DNA of 64,000 bases from assembly GCA_964591085.1 (NCBI GenBank), contig CAZPXH010000001.1, positions 62,001 through 126,000 on the forward strand, read 5' to 3'. Shown here in pieces: positions 40,633-52,036 of the stretch (positions are counted from its first letter, which is position 1; each line of letters starts with the position of its first letter). The stretch comes from CAZPXH01 sp964591085. GTDB taxonomy: Bacteria > Spirochaetota > Spirochaetia > DSM-27196 > CAZPXH01. The notes below the pieces were generated by a model, which was not told the DNA's origin, searched no databases, and saw only the letters and a program-made list of their open reading frames with translations. The position numbers were made by a program, and so were the translations under genes.

Positions 40633-42866
40633 TCCGAACCGTACGGCTCACAGACTACGGGATGCACCGGGATCGCGAGTTTTGGCTGAACCGGATCACC
40701 CTGGTTATAGGCCCGAACGAAAGCGGGAAGACCTCCCTCTTTGACGCGCTGTGCGAGGCGCTCTCTTCTCCCGACCGGCGAAAGCGCGCCGAGTTTGCCG
40801 AACGCTACGGGGAAGCCCGTCGAGTCACGGTGGACCCGGAACTATCGGATCCACCCGACATCGCGGATGTTCTGCGAATTGCCGCTGTGCGGGCGGACAG
40901 GCTTGCGCTGCCTCCGCACCTCTACCGCCCTGGTCTTTCCCGCCCGGAAGACGCGGAGCGTGACTGGGCAACCGAGCTCAGGACCAGCTTGCTGTCCAGC
41001 GGCGTGGACCCTGCAAGCCTGTCTGTGGAGCTCCAGCGAAGTGCCACTTCACGAGCACTCGGGACCCCCGGCAAGCGCTTGAAGGATGCGAGGAACCAGC
41101 TGGATTCACTCTCAGCGGACATCAGCCGGATGGAGTCTGGTCTTGCGTCCCTGGAGACCCGGCGGACAGAGTCAGAGACGGCGCGGGACACGCGGATTGC
41201 TGCAGAAGCGGAAGCCTCCCGGGCGACCAGTGCACTGGAAGCAGCGGAAGAGGAACTCCGGCAGGCGGAAGCCGCTGCGGAGCTTGCGCGACTGAAGGAT
41301 CAGTACCGGATACTGGACGAATGGAGCAGAACTACGGTACCCCCGGAAAGTCTGCCGACCCCGGCAGACCTGCAGCGTCTGCGTGCGGAACGCGATGCCG
41401 CACGCGAGCAGCGGGATTCCGAGCGCTCGCGTCTGGACACTGTTCCGGAAGGCGAAAACGCTCAGGCCCTGGACGGGACGCTTGCCGAACTCTCCCGCCT
41501 TTCCGAGCAGGCTGAGCAAATCCACCTCGGCGGCAAAGCCCGGCGCGGGGTACAGCCAGCACTGCTAGCGCTGGCACTTGTCGTTGCGGGAATTCCTCTC
41601 TCCCTCCTGGTGCTCCCGGATCCATGGCGTTGGTTTGCGGCCAATTCGGTTCTGGGGGCAGCTGGGCTGCTTTGGCTTGGCCTGCGCGCGCTGCGCCTCT
41701 CCCGGACCCGGAAGGAAGCGGAGAAGCAGGCGAAGCGCATCGCCCGTAGATTGCAGACCCTGGTTACGGCCGCAAAGCCAGCGCTGCTCACCAGCCTTGC
41801 AGACACCCCGGAGATTCCGCGGGTCCAGCAGGACATAGCAGATGTGCAGCGGGTCCTGACTCGGGAGCGGGAAAATGCGGAACAACAGGCCCAGGAACGG
41901 GAACGCGTATCGGCCGCTGTGACCGCGGCAGAAGCGGAGTATGGGCTGGCGCAGGAACGCCTGGAACGGTGTATCCGGGAGGCCGTCGCGGCCAGCGAAG
42001 CTCATCTGGAGACCCTGGTGTATCAGGCGGAATCGGCGCGGGGCGTTGCCAGCGAACTTGCAGAACGCGCCCGGCCGATTCTCGCGGGCCTTGAAGCGGA
42101 AAGCCCGGGTGCCGCACTGGCCGAGCTGCGGCGGCGGATAGCAGATGCGGAGGATGACCATCCGGGTCCCGCCCCGTCGGATGCCACGCTCCGCGCGCTC
42201 CGGGCGTCCGTTGCTCGGCTGGCTGATGACAAGAACATGGCGGAGCGTTCGCTATACGCTTCGCGGGAACATGAAGCGAGGGTCTCCACCTCGGTGGAGG
42301 AGCGCTCCGGAACCGTCCCGGACGAGCTGAGGGCAGCGTACTCGCGGGCGCGGGAACTCCGGGAGGATGCTGCGGATGCAGAGCTGGAATTGAAGGGCAT
42401 GCAGCTTGCCGCAGAGGTTCTGGGCCGTATCGGTGGTGAGGACGAGCGGGAGCTGGTGAGACTGGTGGATGACGTTTCCTGGCGCTACGGACGCGTAACC
42501 GGCAGCACGCGTGCGATTCGGCTGGAAGGAATTCGATTCAGCGAGGCTGTTGCCGTGGATGCCGCCGGGGTGGAACGCCCCGTTGGCTCGCTCAGCCAGT
42601 CAACCAGGGCCGCGCTCTATCTGGGTATTCGTCTTGAGCTTGCAGAACGCGTCTTTGCAGGACGGATTCCGTTGCTCCTTGATGAGCCGTTCGTGCACAT
42701 GGATGAGGATCGGGCCGCGCAGACTGCTGAAATGCTCGTTGAGTGGGTCATGGAAGGAGATCGGCAGCTAATTGTGTTCAGCGCGCGCCCGGAGACCGCT
42801 CGATTGTTTAACGGAGCAAGCGGGTTGAGCAGCATTGCGCTTGACCAGGCCGGCGCACAGGGATGA
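40629..42866 (+). CDS. Rad50/SMC-like ATPase with two membrane helices in the coiled coil (YhaN-type)
   Basis: The 745 residues begin with Walker A GPNESGKT (28-35). Residues 145-300 and 355-600 are coiled coil rich in Arg, Ala and Glu. Between them are two hydrophobic helices (about 309-329 and 335-354) in place of the Rad50 zinc hook. The C-terminus has the signature region GSLSQSTRAALYLGIRLEL and Walker B PLLLDEPFVHMDEDR. The signature Gly is replaced (SLSQST where Rad50 has LSGG-like residues), as in YhaN. This architecture places a DNA-repair-type ATPase on the inner membrane. It overlaps both neighbours by 4 nt. Confidence 0.85.
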   Translation: MIRTVRLTDYGMHRDREFWLNRITLVIGPNESGKTSLFDALCEALSSPDRRKRAEFAERYGEARRVTVDPELSDPPDIADVLRIAAVRADRLALPPHLYRPGLSRPEDAERDWATELRTSLLSSGVDPASLSVELQRSATSRALGTPGKRLKDARNQLDSLSADISRMESGLASLETRRTESETARDTRIAAEAEASRATSALEAAEEELRQAEAAAELARLKDQYRILDEWSRTTVPPESLPTPADLQRLRAERDAAREQRDSERSRLDTVPEGENAQALDGTLAELSRLSEQAEQIHLGGKARRGVQPALLALALVVAGIPLSLLVLPDPWRWFAANSVLGAAGLLWLGLRALRLSRTRKEAEKQAKRIARRLQTLVTAAKPALLTSLADTPEIPRVQQDIADVQRVLTRERENAEQQAQERERVSAAVTAAEAEYGLAQERLERCIREAVAASEAHLETLVYQAESARGVASELAERARPILAGLEAESPGAALAELRRRIADAEDDHPGPAPSDATLRALRASVARLADDKNMAERSLYASREHEARVSTSVEERSGTVPDELRAAYSRARELREDAADAELELKGMQLAAEVLGRIGGEDERELVRLVDDVSWRYGRVTGSTRAIRLEGIRFSEAVAVDAAGVERPVGSLSQSTRAALYLGIRLELAERVFAGRIPLLLDEPFVHMDEDRAAQTAEMLVEWVMEGDRQLIVFSARPETARLFNGASGLSSIALDQAGAQG

Positions 42867-43603
42867 GCGGGGACAGTGGAGCCGAGCCCCTGGTAGTTCA
42901 AGCCCACGCGATCGGGAGCGGCCTGTGGGAGTACCACTTGCCCGATCCGGCTGAACGGTTCCGCCTGCTGCTGAGTACTAGAGAGTTTGGCGATGCCGGC
43001 CCGAGCGGTGAGCCGCTTGCTGCAGAGGTTTCGGAGCGGCTTGCATCAGCCGGTATCACACCGCTTGTCCGGGTTCGCCAGGAGCACACACGGCGAATTC
43101 TGGAAGCAGATCTGGTAAAACCAGACAGCCCGGCAGCGGATGGGATTGCTACTGGACCCGGTGGTGCCTGGCTCGGTGTCACGGTGGCCGACTGTATGCC
43201 AATCGTCGTCATTGGAGACCGGGGCGAGCGCATGCTCCTGCACTCGGGTTGGAAGGGGACCGGAATCCTGGAAGCTGCACTCCTTCGGCTGAGCAAACCG
43301 CAGGACGCGCTGGTGTTCCTTGGGCCCGCTATTGACGCAGCAGACTACCCGGTTAATGAACCGCGAGCGCGGCGCTTTGCGGCGGAGCACGGGACAAACG
43401 CTGTCCGGTACTGCGCCGGGAGCTTCCGCCTTGACATGTACGCCGCCAACTTCAATATTTCGCGGCGGTTCGGGGTAGCGAAAGTGTTTGCCGCGGCACA
43501 GCGGAGCAGCGATCCTCGGCTCCCGAGCTTTCGCAGGGATGGCGCGGACTACACCCGTGCGATTTTCCTGCTCGGACCGGATTCCAGCGCGGAGAAGCAA
43601 TGA
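42863..43603 (+). CDS. PgeF/YfiH family protein (laccase-domain, peptidoglycan editing or purine-nucleoside enzyme)
   Basis: The 246 residues match the DUF152/YfiH fold, with VRQEHTRRI, TVADCMPIVV (catalytic Cys) and LLHSGWKGT (zinc His). Members are reported either to remove mis-incorporated peptidoglycan residues (PgeF in E. coli) or to act on purine nucleosides with a zinc site. The usual third ligand region near the end reads SFRLDMYAANFNISRRFG, within family variation. The ATG overlaps the Rad50-like gene stop (ATGA) and its stop overlaps argS. Which activity applies cannot be told. Confidence 0.82.
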   Translation: MSGDSGAEPLVVQAHAIGSGLWEYHLPDPAERFRLLLSTREFGDAGPSGEPLAAEVSERLASAGITPLVRVRQEHTRRILEADLVKPDSPAADGIATGPGGAWLGVTVADCMPIVVIGDRGERMLLHSGWKGTGILEAALLRLSKPQDALVFLGPAIDAADYPVNEPRARRFAAEHGTNAVRYCAGSFRLDMYAANFNISRRFGVAKVFAAAQRSSDPRLPSFRRDGADYTRAIFLLGPDSSAEKQ

Positions 43604-45369
43604 CCAGGCAGAAATCATTATGGAAACAGGCAGTTGCGGATGCGCTCCGCAGCTGGGCAGCCGAGTCAGCTTCCGATGCCGCCGAGGGGTTGGAAGCTGC
43701 CCTGGAGGCTTTGCCGGTAGAGCGTCCGCCGCGGCCTGAACTCGGAGAGATTGCCATTCCGTTATTCACGCTTGCTCGCGTGCTACGGAAGGGTCCTCCG
43801 GTGATTGCTGCTGCGGTTGCCGAACGCGTTGTCAGCCCAACTGCGGCGCCCGGCGAAGCTTTGGCTGAAGGTCCCTACATCAACGTGCGCCTGGACCAGG
43901 CGGCACTCGCATCAGCGGTGCTTCCGGAGGTACTGCGGGACACAGATGAGTCCGGTCCGCTGTCCGGACAGCGCGTGGTGGTTGAGTTCAGTTGCCCTAA
44001 CACCAACAAGCCGCTGCACCTCGGCCATCTGCGCAATGACGTGATCGGGGAGAGCGTAGCCCGAATCCTCGCCGGTGCGGGCGCGGATGTGGTCAAGGTG
44101 AACCTGATCAACGATCGCGGAATCCACATCTGCAAGTCCATGCTGGCCTATCAGCGCTTCGGGAACGGTGAGACCCCACACAGCAGCGGGAAGAAGCCCG
44201 ATCATTTCGTGGGGGATTACTACGTCCGGTACAACACCTGGGCTGGGGAGGACAGCAGCGCGGAGGAACGGGCGCAGGCCATGCTCCGAGCCTGGGAAGC
44301 TGGCGATCCTGAGACCGTAGAGCTTTGGGAACGGATGAACGGATGGGCGATTGAGGGAATTCAGCAGACCTACCAGCGCACGGGGATCAGCTTTGACCAC
44401 TACGACTATGAGAGCCAGACGTACCGGATTGGCCGGGAAGAAGTGCTCCGCGGGCTGGAAGCCGGGATTTTTTTCCGGGCCGAGGATGGCTCTGTGCAGG
44501 TGGACCTCTCAAACATCAACCTGGACACCAAGGTCCTGTTGCGAAAAGACGGCACGTCCCTGTACCTCACCCAGGACATTGGAACCGCGATTGAACGGCA
44601 GCGCAGTATCGGCTTTGACCGACTGATCCACGTGGTTGGAAGCGAGCAGCGCTACCACTTCCAGGTGCTCTTTGAGGTTCTTGGCCGGCTCGGCTTTGCC
44701 TGGGCCTCCAACCTCCACCACCTCGCGTACGGGATGGTCAACCTCCCCGACGGCAAGATGAAGTCTCGCGAAGGGACCGTTGTTGACGCTGACGAACTGC
44801 TGGACGAGCTCCGCACCATGGCGCTTGCGGAAATCCAGGACAAGGCGCGGATCTCAGATTCCACGCAGGCCGAGCAGACCGCGGATGCTATTGCACTCGG
44901 TGCGCTGCATTACTTCCTGCTACAGACCAGCGCGTCCAAGGACATGGTCTTTGACCCAAAGCAGTCGCTGTCATTCGCGGGTGACACCGGGCCTTACCTG
45001 CAGTACGTTGGTGCGCGGGTCAGCAGCATGCTGGCGAAGGCAGCGGCGGATGATCTTGCCCCCGCAGACGCCTCCGACACGGCCGCAACTGCAAGGCTGA
45101 CTACGGAAGAAGAGCGGGACCTGATCGTTCACCTCGCCGGCTTCCAGGAGGCCCTGTTCTCTGCGGCGGAAGACCTAAATCCCAGCGTTGTTGCCGGCTA
45201 CCTGTACGAGCTTGCCCGCCGATTCAGCCGCTACTACCACGATGTTCCCATCGCAACCGCTCCGGATCGCGAGCTTGGCGCCGCGCGTCTGCTGCTGTCG
45301 GTAGCCGTACAGCGCGTGATGGAGCAGGGGATGCAACTGCTCAACATACCCTTCGTACGGGCGATGTAG
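43600..45369 (+). CDS. argS: arginyl-tRNA synthetase
   Basis: This class I synthetase charges tRNA-Arg. The 589 residues have an N-terminal Add-1 tRNA-binding domain, HLGH at 140-143 within CPNTNKPLHLGHLRND, and KMKSREG as the KMSKS equivalent. The C-terminal DALR anticodon-binding domain (about 465-589) includes YLQYVGARVSSML. The ATG overlaps the PgeF-type gene stop. No terminator is obvious after it. The next 189 nt hold only a palindrome and promoter-like bases for gltB. Confidence 0.95.
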   Translation: MTRQKSLWKQAVADALRSWAAESASDAAEGLEAALEALPVERPPRPELGEIAIPLFTLARVLRKGPPVIAAAVAERVVSPTAAPGEALAEGPYINVRLDQAALASAVLPEVLRDTDESGPLSGQRVVVEFSCPNTNKPLHLGHLRNDVIGESVARILAGAGADVVKVNLINDRGIHICKSMLAYQRFGNGETPHSSGKKPDHFVGDYYVRYNTWAGEDSSAEERAQAMLRAWEAGDPETVELWERMNGWAIEGIQQTYQRTGISFDHYDYESQTYRIGREEVLRGLEAGIFFRAEDGSVQVDLSNINLDTKVLLRKDGTSLYLTQDIGTAIERQRSIGFDRLIHVVGSEQRYHFQVLFEVLGRLGFAWASNLHHLAYGMVNLPDGKMKSREGTVVDADELLDELRTMALAEIQDKARISDSTQAEQTADAIALGALHYFLLQTSASKDMVFDPKQSLSFAGDTGPYLQYVGARVSSMLAKAAADDLAPADASDTAATARLTTEEERDLIVHLAGFQEALFSAAEDLNPSVVAGYLYELARRFSRYYHDVPIATAPDRELGAARLLLSVAVQRVMEQGMQLLNIPFVRAM

Positions 45370-45459
45370 CGGCAAGCAACCAGCAGTTCGTACCTGCTTT
45401 GTCCACGAATCCGGGATGAACCAGGCGCTGTGATGCGAATCGCGGCGCACTGTATCTTC

Positions 45460-45475
45460 ATGCGTTGCAACGCAT
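45460..45475. promoter_or_regulatory. 16-bp perfect palindrome upstream of gltB, candidate operator
   Basis: ATGCGTTGCAACGCAT is perfectly symmetric and lies about 85-100 nt before the gltB start, in the only sizeable gap between argS and gltBD. It is not a TnrA, GlnR or NtcA consensus. A weak promoter (TTTACG, 18 nt, GATATT, 45492-45521) lies downstream. The palindrome could bind a dimeric regulator. Confidence 0.45.
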
Positions 45476-45558
45476 AAACATGCAGTTTTGCTTTACGCTC
45501 GGGGCTGCTTTCTGCGATATTGAGGGGCAATGCAAGCTCCAATACCCGAGGTTCGCGC

Positions 45559-48500
45559 ATGGCTCTGAGGCGGCGACCGGACGCACACGGACTCTACGAT
45601 CCCTGGTTTGAACACGACGCCTGCGGTGTCGGCTTTGTTGCTCACATCCGTGGCATCGCGAGCCACAGTATTGTGACCGATGCCAAACAGGTCCTGCTGA
45701 ACATGACCCACCGCGGGGCGGTCGGCTCGGACAGGCTGTCCGGCGACGGGGCGGGTATTCTCACTTCCATTCCGGATGCCTTCATGCGACGTGTGGCAGC
45801 AGAGGCTGGCATGGAGCTGCCCGCCGAAGGCTTTGCAGTCGGCAACGTCTTCCTTCCGCCCGAGCCGGAGCGCGCCCGAGCCGTGGAGGCAGCCTTCACA
45901 GAGATTGCAGCGGAAACCGGCCTGCGGGTCCTGGGCTTCCGAACTGTCCCGGTGAACAGGGATGGGATTGGCGATACGGCCTTGGCCAGTGAGCCGCTGA
46001 TTCGCCAGGTCTTTGTGGTGCCTACCGATCCGGAGAGCGGCGACGCCGAGCGGATCAGTGACTTTGAACGACGGCTGTTTGTGGCCAGGAAGCGGCTCAC
46101 CGCCGAGCAGCGCGGTGGCGTGCATGACCCGGACCACCACACGTACGTCTGCAGCCTTTCTCCGCGCGTGATCATCTACAAGGGCATGCTCATGCCCGAG
46201 CAGCTGTTCACCTACTTCACCGACCTCGCCGAGCCCGACTATCAGACGCACCTGGCAATGGTCCACAGCCGCTTCAGTACCAACACCTTTCCCAGTTGGG
46301 ACCGCGCGCAGCCGAATCGCTTCATGGCCCACAACGGCGAGATCAACACACTCCGGGGAAACATCAACAAGATGCGGGCGAGGGAAGGTACCCTGGCCTC
46401 ACAGGAGTTTGGCCCGCTGCTTTCCCGGGCATTCCCTGTCATTGAGCCGGACTGTTCGGACAGCGGCAACTTTGATAACAGCCTTGAGCTTCTGCTCATG
46501 GCCGGCCGCAGCCTGCCGGAGTCCGTGATGATGATGATTCCGGAAGCATGGGAGAACCATCAGCAGATGTCTCCCGATCGGCGGGCCATGTACGAGTACT
46601 TCTCCACTATGATGGAGCCATGGGACGGTCCTGCATCCATCGCCTTCACGGACGGACGGGTCATCGGCGCGGTCCTTGACCGAAACGGACTCCGGCCAAG
46701 CCGCTATTACGTCACCACGGACGACCGGGTGATCATGGCAAGCGAGGTTGGCGTTCTGCCCCTGGACCCCCAGGTGATCCGCCAGAAAGGGCGGCTGCAA
46801 CCGGGGCGAATGTTCCTTGTTGATTTCCGGGAAGGCCGCATTGTGGATGACTCGGAACTCAAGTCACGGATTTCGGCGAGTGAGCCCTTCCGGGACTGGG
46901 TGGAGCAGCGGCGTCTTCACATCAAGGATCTGCCTGAGCCAAAGGCCGCTCATCCGCTATCGCTTCCGGAACCTCGCCCGCTGCAGCGGCTGTTTGGATA
47001 CACCCTTGAACACCTGGGGATGATCCTTCAGCCCATGGCGACGCTTGGAAAGGAGCCTCTGGGCAGCATGGGGAACGATACGCCCCTCGCCGCGCTCTCA
47101 GAGAAGCCTCGCCTGCTGTACGACTACTTCAAGCAGCTATTTGCCCAGGTGACCAATCCGCCGATCGACTCAATTCGCGAGGACATCATCATGAGCCTCG
47201 CGAGTTACATCGGGCCGGAGCTGAATCTCCTGGAACCCGGACCCGGGCACGCGCACCGAATTCGCCTTGAACGGCCCGTGCTGACCAACCGCGAGCTGGC
47301 CCAGCTCCGGGAGCTGGACACCGACGGCTTCCGGACCCGCGAGGTAGACATGACGTATCCGGCGGACTCCGGGGAGGCCGGGCTCCGCGAGGCGCTGGAC
47401 CGGATCTGCGCGGAGGCGGAAGCCGCAATCTCCGCGGACGATTCCCTTATCATCCTCAGCGACAGAAGTGCCGGGCAAAGCAGGCTTCCCATTGGCGCGC
47501 TCATGGCAACCGGAGCAGTGCACCAGCACCTGATTCGCAAGGCGCTGCGCACGCAGATCGGGATTGTGGTCGAGTCCGGTGAGCCGCGAGAAGTCCACCA
47601 CTTCTGCACGCTTGTTGGCTACGGAGCTGACGCAGTCAACCCCTGGCTCGCCATGGCTACCATCGCCGAGCTCCACCAGCAGGGGCGAATTGTGGCGGAC
47701 ATCAGTCCGGAGCAGGCGATCAGGCACTACATCAAGGGCATTGATTACGGAATGCGCAAGGTCTTTGGGAAGATGGGGATCAGCACCCTGGATTCCTACA
47801 AAGGCGCACAGATCTTTGAGGCTGTCGGGTTGTCCCGGGAGGTCATCCAGCGCTGCTTTGACGGAACTGCCTGCCGCGTCACGGGAATTGGCTTTGACAT
47901 CCTTGCGGAGGAGAATCGCCGACGCCACGCGGAGGCATACCCGCGGGGCAATGAGGTGATCGGCGCGGATTCCCTGAATCCGGGCGACTACCAGTGGCGG
48001 ACCGGCGGAGAAAAGCACATGTGGGATCCGGAGTCGGTTGCGGATCTCCAGATTGCCGCGAAAGCCAACGACCACGCGGCGTTCCGTCGCTTCAGCGAAC
48101 GGCAGAACCGTCGGTCCCGCGAGCAGGCCACGCTGCGGGGTCTGCTGCAACTGAAGCGGGGCAATCCTGTACCCGTAGAAGAGGTAGAGCCTGTAGAGGC
48201 GATTCTCCGCCGATTTGCAACCGGTGCCATGAGCTTTGGCAGTATCAGCCAGGAGGCCCACGAAACCCTGGCAATTGCGATGAACCGGATAGGCGGCAAG
48301 TCAAACACCGGTGAGGGCGGCGAGATGCCGGAACGCTTCCGACCGCTTTCCAACGGTGACAGCAAGCGCAGCGCAATCAAGCAGGTGGCGTCCGGTCGCT
48401 TTGGGGTGACGATCGAGTACCTGACAAACGCGGACGAGCTGCAGATCAAGATGGCACAGGGCGCCAAGCCCGGCGAGGGCGGCGAACTCCCTGGCCACAA

Positions 48501-50154
48501 AGTTTTTGACGTCATCGCCAAGACCAGGTACTCAACCCCGGGAGTCGGACTCATCAGTCCGCCGCCTCATCACGATATCTACTCCATTGAAGACCTGGCC
48601 CAGCTGATTTTTGATCTGAAGAACTCCAATCCCGCCGCGCGGGTGAGCGTGAAACTGGTCAGTGAAGTAGGGGTGGGTACCGTAGCCGCGGGGGTTGCAA
48701 AGGCCCACGCGGACCACATCCTCATCTCCGGACACGATGGGGGCACTGGTGCCTCTCCGCTTACCGGAATCAAGCACGCCGGTCTTCCCTGGGAGCTCGG
48801 GCTTGCAGAGACACACCAGACGTTGGTGATGAATGACCTCCGCAGCCGCGTGGTGATTCAGACTGACGGCCAGCTGAAAACCGGTCGGGACGTGATCATC
48901 GCTGCAATGCTCGGTGCGGAGGAATTCGGCTTTGCCACGGGTGCGCTGATAGCCGTGGGCTGCATCATGATGCGCAAGTGCGAGAAAAACACCTGCCCCG
49001 TCGGCGTTGCTACCCAGGACGAACGGCTTCGGAAGAAGTTCACCGGCAAGCCGGAGCACCTGGTGAACTACCTCACCATGGTCGCACAAGACGTTCGTGC
49101 GCTCATGGCTGAGCTCGGTTTCCGAACCGTGGATGAGATGGTCGGACGCGTTGACATGCTGGAGATTGATGAAGCTGCTCGCGGCTGGAAGTCCGGCGCG
49201 GTGGACCTGCAGGCACTCCTTGCGCCACCCCGTGTGGAGCTGGCGCCGAGCGGGACCACCTGCTGCGTGCTTCAGGAACACGGCGTGGAGTCCGTGCTGG
49301 ACCGTCGTCTGATTAGAGACGCAGCGGATACACTGGACGGCATTGGCAGCTATCGTGGTAGCTACGGTATCCGGAACACGGATCGAACTACCGGAACCAT
49401 GCTCAGCCACGAAATTGCGCGCCGCCACGGGATGAAGGGTCTCCCCGAAGGCAGCGTGGAGCTGGACTTCACTGGAAGTGCGGGTCAGAGCTTTGGTGCC
49501 TGGCTCGCCGGCGGCGTTACAATGCGGCTCATCGGAGACGCCAACGACTATGTTGGAAAGGGCCTTTCCGGCGGCCGTATCATCATCGGTCCACCGGCAG
49601 ACTCTGGTTTTGTGCCGGAAGAGAACATCATCATTGGAAATGTTGCCCTGTACGGCGCAATCAGTGGTGAGCTCTTTGTCCGCGGTGGTGCCGCCGAGCG
49701 CTTTGGCGTACGGAACTCCGGAGCGGACGTGGTAGTTGAGTATATTGGCGATCACGGTTGTGAATACATGACCGGTGGTCACGCTGTCATCCTCGGGACG
49801 GTGGGCCGAAACTTTGCTGCGGGTATGAGCGGAGGGATTGCGTGGATCTACCGATCCCAGGACAACCTGGAACAGCAGGTTAACCCCGGAATGGTTGAGC
49901 TGGAGAGCCCCGCGCCGGAAGATTTCCCGGTGATCCGCTCGCTGCTGGAGCGCCATCGAGATTACACCGAGTCTGATACGGCCATGACGATCCTGGAGGA
50001 CTGGGATCGGTTGCGGGAGAACTTCGTTCGCGTCATTTCGCCCGCCTACCGGAGGGTTCTGGAGCTGCGAAAGCGCGAGGCGAGGGAGGCGGAGGCAGCC
50101 GGTCCTGCGGTGGCGACGGGTGTCGGCGCTGCTACCGGCGCGGTGGCCCGGTAA
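45559..50154 (+). CDS. gltB: glutamate synthase large subunit
   Basis: GltB makes two glutamates from glutamine and 2-oxoglutarate using electrons from GltD. The 1531 residues contain the class II glutaminase domain with nucleophile C22 (HDACGVGF), so a 21-residue propeptide is likely removed. A central domain and an FMN/synthase domain (about 840-1230, GGTGASPLTGIKHAG) follow. The 3Fe-4S cysteines are in CIMMRKCEKNTCPVG, and the C-terminal beta-helix includes GQSFGAWLAGG. ATG 45559 is used because GAGG is 7 nt upstream and the propeptide length fits; an in-frame TTG lies at 45520. gltD follows after 37 nt. Confidence 0.96.
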   Translation: MALRRRPDAHGLYDPWFEHDACGVGFVAHIRGIASHSIVTDAKQVLLNMTHRGAVGSDRLSGDGAGILTSIPDAFMRRVAAEAGMELPAEGFAVGNVFLPPEPERARAVEAAFTEIAAETGLRVLGFRTVPVNRDGIGDTALASEPLIRQVFVVPTDPESGDAERISDFERRLFVARKRLTAEQRGGVHDPDHHTYVCSLSPRVIIYKGMLMPEQLFTYFTDLAEPDYQTHLAMVHSRFSTNTFPSWDRAQPNRFMAHNGEINTLRGNINKMRAREGTLASQEFGPLLSRAFPVIEPDCSDSGNFDNSLELLLMAGRSLPESVMMMIPEAWENHQQMSPDRRAMYEYFSTMMEPWDGPASIAFTDGRVIGAVLDRNGLRPSRYYVTTDDRVIMASEVGVLPLDPQVIRQKGRLQPGRMFLVDFREGRIVDDSELKSRISASEPFRDWVEQRRLHIKDLPEPKAAHPLSLPEPRPLQRLFGYTLEHLGMILQPMATLGKEPLGSMGNDTPLAALSEKPRLLYDYFKQLFAQVTNPPIDSIREDIIMSLASYIGPELNLLEPGPGHAHRIRLERPVLTNRELAQLRELDTDGFRTREVDMTYPADSGEAGLREALDRICAEAEAAISADDSLIILSDRSAGQSRLPIGALMATGAVHQHLIRKALRTQIGIVVESGEPREVHHFCTLVGYGADAVNPWLAMATIAELHQQGRIVADISPEQAIRHYIKGIDYGMRKVFGKMGISTLDSYKGAQIFEAVGLSREVIQRCFDGTACRVTGIGFDILAEENRRRHAEAYPRGNEVIGADSLNPGDYQWRTGGEKHMWDPESVADLQIAAKANDHAAFRRFSERQNRRSREQATLRGLLQLKRGNPVPVEEVEPVEAILRRFATGAMSFGSISQEAHETLAIAMNRIGGKSNTGEGGEMPERFRPLSNGDSKRSAIKQVASGRFGVTIEYLTNADELQIKMAQGAKPGEGGELPGHKVFDVIAKTRYSTPGVGLISPPPHHDIYSIEDLAQLIFDLKNSNPAARVSVKLVSEVGVGTVAAGVAKAHADHILISGHDGGTGASPLTGIKHAGLPWELGLAETHQTLVMNDLRSRVVIQTDGQLKTGRDVIIAAMLGAEEFGFATGALIAVGCIMMRKCEKNTCPVGVATQDERLRKKFTGKPEHLVNYLTMVAQDVRALMAELGFRTVDEMVGRVDMLEIDEAARGWKSGAVDLQALLAPPRVELAPSGTTCCVLQEHGVESVLDRRLIRDAADTLDGIGSYRGSYGIRNTDRTTGTMLSHEIARRHGMKGLPEGSVELDFTGSAGQSFGAWLAGGVTMRLIGDANDYVGKGLSGGRIIIGPPADSGFVPEENIIIGNVALYGAISGELFVRGGAAERFGVRNSGADVVVEYIGDHGCEYMTGGHAVILGTVGRNFAAGMSGGIAWIYRSQDNLEQQVNPGMVELESPAPEDFPVIRSLLERHRDYTESDTAMTILEDWDRLRENFVRVISPAYRRVLELRKREAREAEAAGPAVATGVGAATGAVAR

Positions 50155-50191
50155 CCGGCACCGGAACCATAGGAGAAAAGGAAGACGACGA

Positions 50192-51655
<1,464 letters not shown>

Positions 51656-51659
51656 ACGC

Positions 51660-51688
51660 TTGACCGGCGTCGGACCGCATGGTAGCTT
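51660..51688 (+). promoter_or_regulatory. candidate promoter of the rplU operon
   Basis: TTGACC (51660-51665), a 17-nt spacer and TAGCTT (51683-51688) precede rplU by 30 nt. The -35 is 5 of 6; the -10 is weak. No L21 leader structure is recognisable. Confidence 0.45.
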
Positions 51689-51718
51689 CCCTGCCACTTC
51701 AGACGGGAGAATGATGGC

Positions 51719-52036
51719 GTGTACGCGATAGTTGACATCAAGGGCAAGCAGTTCAAGGCGGAGAAGGGCGCAAGCCTGGTGGTACCGTCAATCTCGGCAG
51801 CGGCCGGGGACAAGCTTGAGTTTGACACCGTGATGATGATCCGGGATGAGAAGAGCACGGTGCTGGGCAGCCCCTACGTGTCTGGCGCTCGCGTCTCTGC
51901 CACGGTCGAGTCCCACGGGAAAGAGCCCAAGCTCACGATCTACCGCTACAAGCGGCGCAAGGACAGTCACCGGAAGCTGGGACATCGGCAGGGATTCACT
52001 GTGCTGAAGGTGGAGGACATCTCCGCCGGATCGTGA
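51719..52036 (+). CDS. rplU: 50S ribosomal protein L21
   Basis: The 105-residue L21 binds 23S rRNA. The N-terminus YAIVDIKGKQFKAEKG and the C-terminal KRRKDSHRKLGHRQGFT are diagnostic. The start is GTG 51719, since this gives the standard N-terminus; GGGAG lies about 10 nt upstream and a nearby ATG is out of frame. The stop overlaps the prp start. The order rplU-prp-rpmA-obgE is the classic one. Confidence 0.96.
   Translation: MYAIVDIKGKQFKAEKGASLVVPSISAAAGDKLEFDTVMMIRDEKSTVLGSPYVSGARVSATVESHGKEPKLTIYRYKRRKDSHRKLGHRQGFTVLKVEDISAGS

Noticed and set aside
48532..49956. 474-codon minus-strand frame inside gltB
   Set aside because: Antisense to conserved synthase-domain motifs; no domain, no ribosome site.
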